Shown here piece by piece: positions 54,470 through 64,000 of a stretch of DNA of 64,000 nucleotides. The stretch covers positions 102,501,711 through 102,565,710 of the forward strand of contig OZ024746.1 in NCBI GenBank assembly GCA_964016885.1, given 5' to 3'. The stretch is from Eledone cirrhosa (lineage: Eukaryota > Mollusca > Cephalopoda > Octopoda > Eledonidae). The translations under genes and the position numbers were made by a program. Each line of letters opens with the position of its first letter. The stretch's first letter is position 1. The notes beneath the pieces were generated by a model. The model was given only the letters and a program-made list of their open reading frames with translations, had not been told where the DNA came from and made no database searches.

Positions 54470-55430
54470 CTGGCAGGACACGGACCTGCATGCTAAATTA
54501 CTCGCTCTAGTCATTGATAACCCTAACTTTGCTGATTGTTTCTTTATACATGGCTTGGTACAGCCCTCATAAGCTATTCATCTACTTCAAATTTTCTAAG
54601 AGCTCACCAGATTATAGCATGGTGGACTCTGTCGAAGGCCTTTTCCATTTCGACAAATGCCAGGTAGAGTTGCTTACTTTTAGCTAGGTACTTTTCCTGT
54701 AACTGCGTCACAAAAGTGAGGACATGAGTGGTGCCTTTTCCTGGTACAAAGCACAATTGCATATCATGTAGTTTCACCGTGTTCCTAATCAACTGTGCTC
54801 TAACTCTGTTACTTTCATGACCTGGTCCATCAGCTTTATACCTCTCTAGTTTCCTCTATCTAGTGCATCACCTTTACCTTTGTATCAGTTGACCATGATG
54901 CTGCTGCACGAATCGTTTAGTATTATCTAGTTAACATTACTTGTGTTTATGGTCTGATCTACCGACCCAGATGCCTTGAGCATCTCGGCAGCTATACCCG
55001 ATGGACCGGTTGCCTTCCCCGTCTTCATATCTATGATTGCCATACTACATTGCTGCTGACTTGTTCTGCTAGCCCCTCTATAGGGTTCACTTTGGGTATG
55101 GTATCTTTTTCCCATACATTCTCCTCATTTAGTAATCTTTCATACTGGCTCTTCCACGCATCTTCTCAGCACTTGTGAGTGCAAGCTGACCTTTATCATT
55201 CTGGATACACTTTTGTCCAATGACATCACAATTCACTCTGGAACACCTGTTTCTTTTCCTCGTGTTGCAAAACATGCTTGAATTTCCTATCCTCTACCTT
55301 CCTTCTAGCTAAGTATACTTGTCGCCTAGCTTTGCTCCTGGTCTCTCTGTAATGTGCCCTGTTTTTCCATTCTTTCCATGCTTGTCTCTTAGCCTTAACT
55401 GCCTCATCTACCATATTGTTCTACCACCAA
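54470..55430 (-). pseudogene. LINE-A linker to RT, unit B
   Basis: It contains AWKEWKNRAHYRETRSKARR, MAIIDMKTGKATGPSGIAAE, MQLCFVPGKGTTHVLTFVTQ and LYLAFVEMEKAFDRVHHAII. The QLCFVPGKGT block missing from unit A is present. Motif A again has Glu for Asp. A deletion in the linker near 55,236 removes the QCVRENCDVIG block. Confidence 0.75.
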
Positions 55431-56089
55431 GTCACTCTCCTCATCCATGTATATATCTTTTTATCATCTTTTTCTCAAATATCCACACATAACGACACAC
55501 AGGCAAATCTTATGCATGGATATGTTAACTGGTAGCTGGAGAGAGAATAATATAGATAAGTCTATCTTCAGCAACAAGTGCTATATTGTCTCCCATGTTG
55601 AAAGATATTATTTTACAATATAAGAACTTGAAACTAAGACTAACTGATGTATAGAATAGAAAGACCTAGATGTGAAAAGAAGTGGAAATTGTGCAGATTG
55701 AAGATTGAAGATTTGACCCGATGTGAAGAAACTGGAAAGATGTGTCGAAAAGAGTGAAGAATGCAGTCCGTAGGAAAGACACCCCCGAGAGTGAACATTT
55801 GAAGCTAGAGCAAGGTTTTAAGAGTTAGAAAGAGTAGTTGTTGATTGTTCCTGTGAAAAGCAACGAAGTGCAAGCATAACAGACGAGACAAGAATGCAGG
55901 CGCAGCAGTCGGAGTTAAGCAGCGAAGCAGATGCCAATATATTATTAAATATTAGAGAATCAGTTTGTTCTTATTTCATATTTTATTGCTAAATGGTATT
56001 GTTGAAAGCTAAAGACAATATAGTGTTTGTTGATGATCTACTTTGTTTATGTATATTACTTTTTATGCAGAAATAAGGAAACATTTGCA

Positions 56090-56880
56090 CAGTCATCATC
56101 ATCATACGTTCGCTTTCAAGTGTGGGACATGTACTATTGGGCACCGCCTCTCTCGGCTTATACTGGTCGTTGGTCACCACGTTGGTGATCGTTAGACGGG
56201 GGTGGTGAGAGCAGACCTCAAATCGCTATGTTTTTCCTAGTCTTCCTTTACTGCGTCTTCCTTCTACTGGCATTTCTTGGCACATGTTTCCCCAGCAAAC
56301 CATCTTATTCTTCTCTCCAGCACTCCACAACTCATACCCATTTTCTCTCTCAACTCATCTCTGCTCGATGGTTGACGAACATCTAACGGAGCATGCTTCC
56401 TTCATTTCTTTGCCAGCCTTGGCATATTCTCTGGAATTGCTGGCCATGTCTCACTTCTTCCAACTCATCTTTATTGCAGATACTGTGGCCTCGTAGTAGA
56501 CTCCTCTCTTTCTAATCTGCTCATCTATGTAGCGGAAGGTACGAACCACTTGTATAGAACCCACCTTCATTTGAAAACTGTTTCTATCACTGGTACTTCT
56601 ACTGTGAAATTTCTCTGTACAGGTAGTTTTAACTACCTGTTTGCTTGCTATCCCACTACATATGTTGAGTACCCCAGATGTGGTGCATTGCGTATATTTT
56701 ATAGAATTTATCTGGCTGTCCATGACGATCTGGTTCTTATAGCAGTTTTAAACGCATCTGTTACTGACAGCACCTCTGTACAAAGCCTGCACTGCCCTCA
56801 CAAGACATTCCCCAACACCTAGTTTGGTTAGGCACCACCAGATGACAGATCATGGTACCCTACCAAAGGACTTGTCTGTC
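56090..56880 (-). pseudogene. LINE-A RT palm to C-terminus, unit B
   Basis: The C-terminal and knuckle regions are retained (NSIKYTQCTTSGVLNICSGI). The motif C segment is inverted, so VHDD is now encoded on the plus strand within 56,715-56,743, and ~117 bp beside it is lost. Confidence 0.75.
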
Positions 56881-57004
56881 AACAAAATTAATTTAATTGC
56901 TAAGATGGATTACATTGCCACCGGTTATATTTTATATATTTCCTAAGACTCTTTTGATTAAAAAGCTTAATTTTTATTTTTACTGACATTATTAGTTGTA
57001 GCTA

Positions 57005-57190
57005 GGCGGTGGGTTGGCAGTATCGGTGGAGGGTCGGACGCCATGCTTTGACGCAAAGAATTACGTCCCTTTACGATCCGAGTCCAAATCCCGTCGAGGT
57101 TAACTTTGCCCTTCATCCTTACGGGGTGGATAAAATAAAGTACCAGTAATGTACTGGTTAATTGCTGGCCTTGTGCCAAAAGTAGAAACA
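57005..57190 (+). mobile_element. SINE with the same 17-bp target duplication, unit B
   Basis: ATTATTAGTTGTAGCTA lies at 56,988-57,004 and 57,191-57,207, flanking a 186-bp body. It differs from the unit A copy at a few sites (for example CGTCGAGG for CGCCGAGG). Identical insertion point, so it was copied with the unit. Confidence 0.95.
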
Positions 57191-57899
57191 ATTATTAGTT
57201 GTAGCTATAAGTTTAGCTAGATTGCCAGCGTTGAAATAGTATATGTCTATGTATGTATACACGTACACATGTTATTATGTATAGTGTTTTTGTGTTTATA
57301 CGTCTACAAATGTTTATGCCATATTTCAATTAGGAAAGGGAGTTTACTCTTGGATATTTTAATAAAATTACGAGTTGTTTCCCCTCTTAGCAGGAAATTT
57401 AGTTATTTGATAAAACTCAATTGTCAAGGCTGGTTGTCTCGGTCAGTGCTAAGTGTCTGGTGATTGTTGCAGTGAAAATCAATGAAGTACAAGCATAACA
57501 GACGAGAGAGAAGAATGCAGACCCAGCAGTTTGAGTTCGCTGCCAAGCAGATGCCAATATAATATAAAATATTATTGAATCGGATAGTTTATTGATTCCC
57601 TGTTTTATTGCAAAAGCGAATTCTTTAAAGTGCGAGACTATAGTGTTTGTCGTTGATGTATTTTTATCTATATTACTCTGCGTAAATACTGAATTTATGA
57701 GATGCCCGACCCTACATAAGCCCACAAACAGGCCTTCAACAGTAAAAATTGTCCTTTGTTAAAAAGAAGTTTTTTTCTTAATATAATTACGTTTATCTGC
57801 TGGATTGGTTATTGACCATTTTTGTAGGAGGGGATTTTGTTAGTGGTGCGTTACCTTCGCTGACTTAACTCTGAGAAAGAAAAGCAATTATATTTTTCT

Positions 57900-58495
57900 T
57901 TAACTGTATTTAGCCACTGAACAATGGGTGTAGCTCCTTGGAGCACTCGGGTGTAATGACTTTGGCTTTAGTGTTCGTGTAGAGCAGTGATACTTTTGTA
58001 TTCCACAAAAATCTTGATCAGGCAGTGACGATAGTCAGAATTATAGGCAATTTGCTTTAGCTCCTTCAAATATCTTCATCAGGATGTGACCGTTGGTTGA
58101 TCTTTATCTGTGAAGCTGTTGTGGTTGTTTGAGCTTTTTGTCCATGTAGGGCTGGATTCTCTTAAGAATCACACCCTGTTGAGGGTCTTTGCCACAAGAG
58201 AGGTCCCCCTGTAGTTGGTGTTAGAGAGATCTGCCTTCTTTGGCAGTGGCACGAAGTTACTGATCATCCACTGGTTCAGGGCAACTCGTTTCTCCAGAAC
58301 TGAAAATCACAACTCTACATGACCTGTAGCCACTCGATTTTCTCCATGGGCCTTGCCCTCCTTTATCTTTTTTTGCTCTCTGAAGCTCCTCTGGCAAAGG
58401 GTCCTGTCTCAATATGCAGTTTTTGTAACGGCCACCTGATCTGCCCAGTGTTCTTGGCTGTGGAGGGCATTTCATAGTTGTCTACTAAAATGGTC
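57900..58495 (-). pseudogene. LINE-B, unit C (RT part only)
   Basis: Retains the GPFARRA-type linker block (DPLPEELQRAKKDKGGQ) and short RT N-terminal pieces with frameshifts. The endonuclease and inter-domain region seen in units A and D (about 860 bp) is gone, so LINE-A is joined here to the middle of LINE-B. Confidence 0.7.
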
Positions 58496-58499
58496 TAGA

Positions 58500-59560
58500 C
58501 TATAATCTGACATCCGGTTTTAAATTCTTGTTATTGCCTGCAGGACTATGATAAAAAGGAGAGGGCTAAGAACAGCCCTGGTGTACACCGACCTGCATGC
58601 TAAATTCCTCGCTCTAGTCATTGATAACTGCTGATTGTTTCTTTATACATGGCTTGTACAGCCCTCATAAGCTATTCATCTACTTCAAATTTTCTAAGAG
58701 CCCACCAGATTATAGCATGGTGGACTCTGTCGAAGGCTTTTTCAATTTCGACAAATGCCAGGTAGAGCGGCTTACTTTTAGCTAGGTACTTTTCCTGTAA
58801 CTGCCTCACAAAGGTGAGGACATGGATGGTGCCTTTTCCTGGTACAAAGCCCAATTGCATATCATGTAGTTTCACCCTGTTCCTAATCAACTCTTTGTTA
58901 CTTTCATGACCTGGTCCATCAGCTTTATACCTCTAGTTTCCTCTATCTAGTGCATCACTTTTACCTTTGTATCAGTTGACCATGATGCTGCTGCACGAAT
59001 CGTTTGGTACGACGCCCTTTAGTATTACCTAGTTAACAATACGTGTGGTTATGGTCTGATCTACCGACCCAGATGCCTTGAGCATCTCGGCAGCTATACC
59101 CGATAGACTGGTTGCCTTCCCCGTCTTCATATCTTTGATTGCCATACTACATTGCTGCTGACTTGTTCTGCTAGCCCCTCTATAGGGTTCACTTTGGGTA
59201 TGGTATCTTTTTCCCATACATTCTCCTCATTTAGTAATATTTCATACTGGCTCTTCCACGCATCTTCTCAGCACTTGTGAGTGCAAGCTGACTTTTATCA
59301 TTCTGGATACACTTTTGTCCAATGACATCACAATTCTCTCTGAAACACTGCCTCGTAATCTGGAACAACTGTTTCTGTTCCTCGTGTTGCAAAACATGCT
59401 TGAATTTCCTATCCTCTGCCTCCCTTCTAGCTAAGTATACTTGTCGCCTAGCTTCGCTCCTGGTCTCTATGTAATGTGCCCTGTTTTTCCATTCTTTCCA
59501 TGCCTGTCTCTTAGCCTTAACTGGCTCATCTACAATATTGTTCTACCACCAAGTCACTCT
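58500..59560 (-). pseudogene. LINE-A linker to RT, unit C
   Basis: Best preserved copy of this part: MQLGFVPGKGTIHVLTFVRQ, LYLAFVEIEKAFDRVHHAII and WWALRKFEVDE, plus KDMKTGKATSLSGIAAEMLK. The motif A Asp is Glu, as in units A and B. Confidence 0.8.
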
Positions 59561-60219
59561 CCTCATCCATGTATATATCTTTTTATCATCTTTTTCTCAA
59601 ATATCCACACATGACGACACACATGCAAATATTATGCATGGATATGTTAACTGGTAGCTGGAGAGTGAGAATAATATAGATGATAAAAATCTATCTTCAG
59701 CAACAAGTGCTATATTGTCTCCCATGTTGAAAGATATTATTTTACAATATAAGAACTTGAAACTAAGACTAACTGATGTATAGAATAGAAAGACCTAGAT
59801 GTGAAAAGAAGTGGAAATTGTGCAGATTGAAGATTGAAGATTTGACCGATGTGAAGAAACTGGAAAGATGTGTCGAAAAGCGTGAAGAATGCAGACCGTA
59901 GGAAAGACATCCCCGAGAGTGAACATTTGAAGCTAGAGCAAGGTTTTAAGAGTTAGAAAGAGTAGTTGTTGATTGTTCCTTTGAAAAGCAATGAAGTGGA
60001 AGCATAACAGACAAGAATGCAGACCCAGCAGTCGGAGTTAAGCAGCGAAGCAGATGCCAATATAATATTAAATATTAGAGAATCAGTTTGTTCTTATTTC
60101 ATGTTTTATTGCGAAATGGTATTGTTGAAAGCTAAAGACAATATAGCGTTTGTTGAAGATGATGTATATTACTTTCTATGCAGAAATAAGGAAACATTTG
60201 CAGTCATCATCATCATACG

Positions 60220-61060
60220 TTCGCTCTCAAGTGTGGGACATGTACTATTGAGCACTGCCTCTTTCGGCTTATACCGGTCGTTGTTCACCTCGTTGGTGAT
60301 TGTTAGCGATTTGAGGTCTGCTCTCACCACCCTGTCTATGTTTTTCCTAGTCTGTCTTCTACTCGAATTACTTGGCACTTGTTTACCCAGCAAACCATCT
60401 TATACTTTTCTCCTGCACACAACTCATACCCATTTTCTCTCTCAACTCATCTCTGCTCGGTCGTCGGAGCATGCTTCCTTCATTTCTTTGCCAGCCTTGG
60501 CATATTCTCTGCAATTGCTGGCCATGTCTCACTTCTTCCAACCCATCCTTATTGTAGATATTATGGCCTCGTAGTAGCCTCCTCTCTTTCTAATCTGCTC
60601 ATCTGTATAGAACCCACCTTCATTTGAAAACTGTTTCTATCACTGTCACTTCTACTGTGAAATTTCTCTGTACATGTAGTTTTCACTACCTGTTTGCTTG
60701 CTATCCCACTACATATGTTGAGTACCCCACATGTGCATAGTGTATATTTTATAGAATTTATCCCAACTATTTTTCAACATAGGGAGCATGTCCTCTTTTC
60801 TATGTTTTTATTCTGTCCTCTTGCTTCCAACTACTGTTTCCATAGACAGCATTTCTTCTTTAGCTTCTTTACTGATTCTGCTATAAGAACCAGATCGTCA
60901 TGGACAGCTAGTTTTAAACGCATCTGTTACTGACAGCACCTCTGTACAAAGCCTGCACTGCCCTCACAAGACATTCCCCAACACCTAGTTTGGTTAGGCA
61001 CCACCAGATGACAGATCATGGTACCCTACCAAAGGAGTTGTCTGTCAACAAAATTAATTG
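60220..61060 (-). pseudogene. LINE-A RT palm to C-terminus, unit C
   Basis: Same arrangement as unit A, with VHDD in the LINE orientation (segment 60,880-60,908). The distal part reads VVRADLKSLTITNEVNNDRY and AVLNSTCPTLESERMM. Confidence 0.75.
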
Positions 61061-61130
61061 CTAAGATGGTTATATTTTATATATTTCCTAAGACTCGTTT
61101 GATTAAAAAGCTTAATTTTTATTTCTTTTT

Positions 61131-61146
61131 ACTATTAGTTGTAGCT
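61131..61146 (+). other. Empty SINE target site, unit C
   Basis: ACTATTAGTTGTAGCT stands where units A and B have the SINE flanked by two ATTATTAGTTGTAGCTA copies. There is only one copy of the target here and no SINE sequence, so this is a pre-insertion allele or a precise-looking loss. Confidence 0.85.
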
Positions 61147-62259
61147 CTTATAAGTTTAGCTAGATTGCTAGCGTTGAAATAGTTGCGCTTTAGTTGTGAT
61201 GTAGGTGTTGCAAGTTCCGGCTGTAAGTCGTGGGGGTGTAGTATATTGTCATGTATGTGTACATATGTCTGTGTATGTATACACGTACACATGTGTGTAG
61301 TGTTTTTGTGTTTATACGTCTACAAATGTATATGCAATATTTCAATTAGCAAAGGGAGATTACTGTTTGAATTTTTTAATAAAAATAAGAGTTGTTTCCC
61401 CTGTTAGCAGGAAATTTAGTTGTTTGATAAAACTGAATTGTCAAGGCTGGTTGTCTCGGTCAGTGCTAAGTGTCTGCTGAAGACTAGACATCTAAATTAC
61501 GATATATAAGTACACACATCCATGCATGGATATGTTGCCAAGGAGCTGTCGAGTGATTATAATGTAGATAAGCAAAATCTATGAACACTCGCTATATTAT
61601 CTCGCACTTTTATGGATATGTTTTTGCAATATAAGAATAGGAAACGAAGAAAAACTAATTGACTGAATACTGTGTGATGCAGGCAAAAGATGTTGAAATT
61701 GTGCCGAATTAAGATTGAAAATTTGACCGTTGTGGAGCAGCTGTAGAAAATTTGCATGATGTAGTGAAGAATGCAGTGGGTAGAAAAGACATCCCCGAGA
61801 ATAAACAAGAGTAATTGGTGATTGTTGCAGTGAAAATCAATGAAGTACAAGCATAACAGACGAGACAGAAGAATGCAGGCCCAGCAGTTGGAGTTCGCTG
61901 CCAATATAATATAAAATATTATTGAATCAGATAGTTTATTGATTCCCTGTTCTATTGCAAAAGCGAATCCTTTAAAGTGCGAGACTATAGTGTTTGTCGT
62001 TGATGTATTTTTATCTATATTACTCTGCGTAAATACTGAATTTATGAGATGCCCGACCCTACATAAGCCCACAAACAGACATTCAACAGTAAATATTTAA
62101 TTGTCCTTTGTTTAAAAAGAAATTTTTTTTTCTTAATATAATTACGTTTATCTGCTGGATTGGTTATTGACCATTTTTGTAGGAGGGGATTTTGTTAGTG
62201 GTGTGTTACCTTCGCTGACTTAACTCTCTGAGAAAGAAGAGCAATTTTGATATTTTTCT

Positions 62260-63725
62260 TTGACTGTATTTAGCCACTGAAGAATGGGTGTAGCTCCTTG
62301 GAGCAATCCAAGCAGTAACTCGAAGAACCATCGGGTGTAATGACTTTGGCTTTAGTGTTCGTGTAGAGCAGTGATACTTTTGTATTCCACAAAAATCTTG
62401 ATCAGGCAGTGACGATCGTCAGAATTATAGGCAATTTGCTCAAATATCTTCATCAAGATGTGACCGTTGGTTGATCTTTATCTCTGAAGCTGTTGTGGTT
62501 GTTTGAGCTTTTTGTCCATGTAGGGCTGGATTCTCTTAAGAATCACACCCTGTTGAGGGTCTTTGCCACAAGTGAGGTTCCCCTGTAGTTGGTGTTAGAG
62601 AGATCTGCCTTCTTTGGCAGTGGCACGAAGTTACTGATCGTCCACTGGTTCAGGGCAACTCGTTTCTCCAGAACTGAAAATCACAACTCTTACATGACCT
62701 GTAGCCACTCGATTTTCTCCATGGGCCTTGCCCTCCATTATCTTCTTTTTTTGCTCTCTGAAGCTCCTCTCTGGCAAAGGGTCCTGTCTCAATATGCAGT
62801 TTTTGTAACAGCCACCTGATCTGCCCAGTGTTCTTGGCTGTGGAGGGCATCTCATAGTTGTGTTCTAAAATGGTCCAGCCATTTCCTTTTTCCTATCCTC
62901 TGGATCTGTTTCCTTGATCTGACTCTTCCTCCATGTGATCTCGTTGATCATCCAACTGTCAACCGTTCTCTTAACACTTTAGTGCCTCCTCTCTGGCGTC
63001 AGTGTAAGCGGTACAGAGTGCTTCCCTCATCACCTCCACTGTGTCCATCCTCTCCATAGGATCAGCACAGAATTGGTCCTTGGCAGGCTGCACACACCTT
63101 TGGGTCTGCAGAACTGACATGCTTCCTCTTCTTTCTCCTCAGCATCAGTGTCTCACTTGCTACTGCATTGTTCAAGTACCTGTACCTCTTTGTCAAACTC
63201 TCTACATAGAGCACTGAACCTGTTGCTCACTTCTCCTGTGAACCTCTTCTGTAGCTTATGTTCCTTGAACGTTCCCCAGTCATAGATTATACTGTTGGTG
63301 TAGCCTTGCTCTTTCTTAAGCTCACTCGGACCTCACTCATAACAAGCATGTGTCCACTGTCCCAGTGTACTGAAATAGTTGTATGGTTCTGTGTTGAGAA
63401 CACTATTGCGCTGCTTTTTCCTCACCAGAAAGAAATCAATCTAGGTCTTGGTCCACATCTTTTCTTGATTCTCCCTTAACGTTAGGTTGGTTGCCATCAA
63501 GTTTGCATCCAGCATGGCGTCTGTCGGTAGTCTTCCATTTCTGTTGGTGTTAGGGAATTACCAGCGCGGATCTTCTCTACTCTCCTTACTCAGATGTGCA
63601 TAGAAGTCCCTCAGAAGAATGATGTTTTGAGCTTGTGTGGTGTTGACAGCTCTACACATCTCCTCATGAAATTCCTCCGCATTCACATCACTGTCTCCCT
63701 TGGTAGGACTATAATCTGATATCCG
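62260..63725 (-). pseudogene. LINE-B endonuclease to RT, unit D
   Basis: Same blocks as unit A, including the NIILLRDF change and the fusion to LINE-A at about 63,725. The fusion therefore predates the tandem amplification. A GGTGTTAGAGAGATC form near 62,590 (also in unit C) replaces the TGTTGCTGTTAAAGAGATC form of unit A and shortens the NYRG block. Confidence 0.75.
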
Positions 63726-63729
63726 GTTT

Positions 63730-64000
63730 TAAATTCCTGTTATTGCCTGCAGGACTATGATAAAAAGGAGAGGGCTAAGAACAGCCCTGGTGTACACGGA
63801 CCTGCATGCTAAATTCCTCGCTATAGTCATTGATAACCCTAACTTTGCTGACTGTTTCTATATACATGGCTTGGTACAGCCCTCATAAGCTATTCATCTA
63901 CTTCAAATTATCTAAGAGCTCACCAGATTATAGCATGGTGGACTCTGTCGAAGGCTTTTTCCATTTCGACAAATGCCAGGTAGAGAGGCTTACTTTTAGC
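63730..64000 (-). pseudogene. LINE-A RT fragment, unit D (truncated by window)
   Basis: It starts with LFIIVLQAITG at the fusion and continues into the EKAFDRVHHAII region. The window ends inside it. Glu is again present at the motif A Asp position. Confidence 0.7.

Larger units (their letters stand above)
52211..57282. repeat. Array 2 unit B (~5.07 kb)
   Basis: X1 about 52,430-52,960; LINE-B 53,190-54,466 (-) with a ~285-bp loss at its endonuclease end; LINE-A front 54,470-55,430 (-); X2 55,510-56,060; LINE-A rear 56,090-56,880 (-); SINE 57,005-57,190. It carries a private 29-bp inversion at 56,715-56,743 next to a ~117-bp deletion. Confidence 0.9.
57283..61299. repeat. Array 2 unit C (~4.02 kb, deletion-rich)
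   Basis: X1 survives only from about 57,465. LINE-B is reduced to 57,900-58,495 (-), with the endonuclease part deleted at AAATGGTCTAGACTATAATC. LINE-A front 58,500-59,560 (-), X2 59,630-60,190, LINE-A rear 60,220-61,060 (-). No SINE: the empty target ACTATTAGTTGTAGCT lies at 61,131-61,146. Confidence 0.9.
46660..64000. repeat. Array 2: LINE-A/LINE-B chimeric tandem array, ~4.0-5.6 kb units
   Basis: Landmarks repeat in fixed order. GTTTGATAAAACT occurs at about 46,785, 52,327, 57,400 and 61,416. CTGGATTGGT with TATTGACCATTTT or CATTGACCATTTT occurs at 47,779, 53,077, 57,799 and 62,155. GGGTTCACTTTGGGTATGGT occurs at 49,972, 55,084 and 59,186. Unit starts by the GTGTTTTTGTGTTTATA word are about 46,660, 52,211, 57,283 and 61,300. 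Length differences come from separate deletions and a SINE. Units are visibly more diverged from each other than those of array 1. The array continues past the window. Confidence 0.95.
61300..64000. repeat. Array 2 unit D (cut by window end)
   Basis: X1 about 61,510-62,040, LINE-B 62,260-63,725 (-), LINE-A front from 63,730 (-). LINE-B here is as complete as in unit A, with the endonuclease end retained. The unit was therefore derived from a form without the unit B and C deletions. Confidence 0.9.

Noticed and set aside
60017..60574. 185-codon plus-strand frame in array 2 unit C
   Set aside because: Begins in unassigned segment X2 but its distal two-thirds is antisense to LINE-A; the frame is broken in units A and B.

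Overview
The window looks like intergenic sequence from a coleoid cephalopod, most likely an octopus. The reasons are degraded RTE-type LINE fragments, tRNA-derived SINEs whose tail reads CCTTGTGCC..AAAGTAGAAACAATT, Helitron remnants and very abundant (TA)n, (CA)n and (TTA)n microsatellites. I recognise these from general knowledge of octopod genomes; nothing was searched. No intact host gene, tRNA, rRNA or CRISPR array was found. Every long open frame is either a broken transposon fragment or low-complexity repeat.

Positions 1-21,587 are a kilobase-scale tandem array ('array 1'). Six full units and one partial unit repeat with a period of 3,346 bp for the first and 3,359 bp after that. Units 3 to 6 and the retained part of unit 7 appear essentially identical; units 1 and 2 carry private differences. 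Each unit is a scrambled RTE-type LINE ('LINE-A'): an endonuclease piece on the minus strand, a degenerate telomere-like hexamer run, a second endonuclease piece on the plus strand, the LINE C-terminus, a (TA)n tract, a dispersed repeat, a reverse transcriptase (RT) N-half and an endonuclease-RT linker.

Positions 21.6-41.9 kb are a mixed graveyard. It holds a C2H2 finger remnant, a solo LINE-A fragment with a recognisable YADD box, a minus-strand Helitron (HUH Rep plus helicase), several short duplicated families, tRNA-derived SINEs, a Tx1-like LINE tail fused head-to-head with a second Helitron helicase tail, a foldback-like element at 32.3-33.1 kb, a LINE with a restriction-like endonuclease domain, a non-autonomous Helitron, and a small candidate promoter/exon at 37.8-38.0 kb. 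Long (TA)n and TTTATA-rich satellites fill 37.3-40.7 kb. A 61-bp-arm palindrome lies at 41.3 kb.

Positions 41.9-46.6 kb are a TGTGTATTAT-type minisatellite with a higher-order period near 135 bp. Its plus strand is almost free of stop codons in all three frames.

Positions 46.66-64.0 kb are a second tandem array ('array 2') with units of about 5.55, 5.07 and 4.02 kb and a fourth cut by the window end. Each unit is a chimera of LINE-A and a second RTE/BovB-like LINE ('LINE-B') plus two diverged copies of a ~550-bp unassigned segment. A SINE with a 17-bp target duplication is present in two units and absent from the third. One unit has a precise 29-bp micro-inversion. The window's main interest is this pair of independently amplified LINE-chimera tandem arrays, not a gene system.
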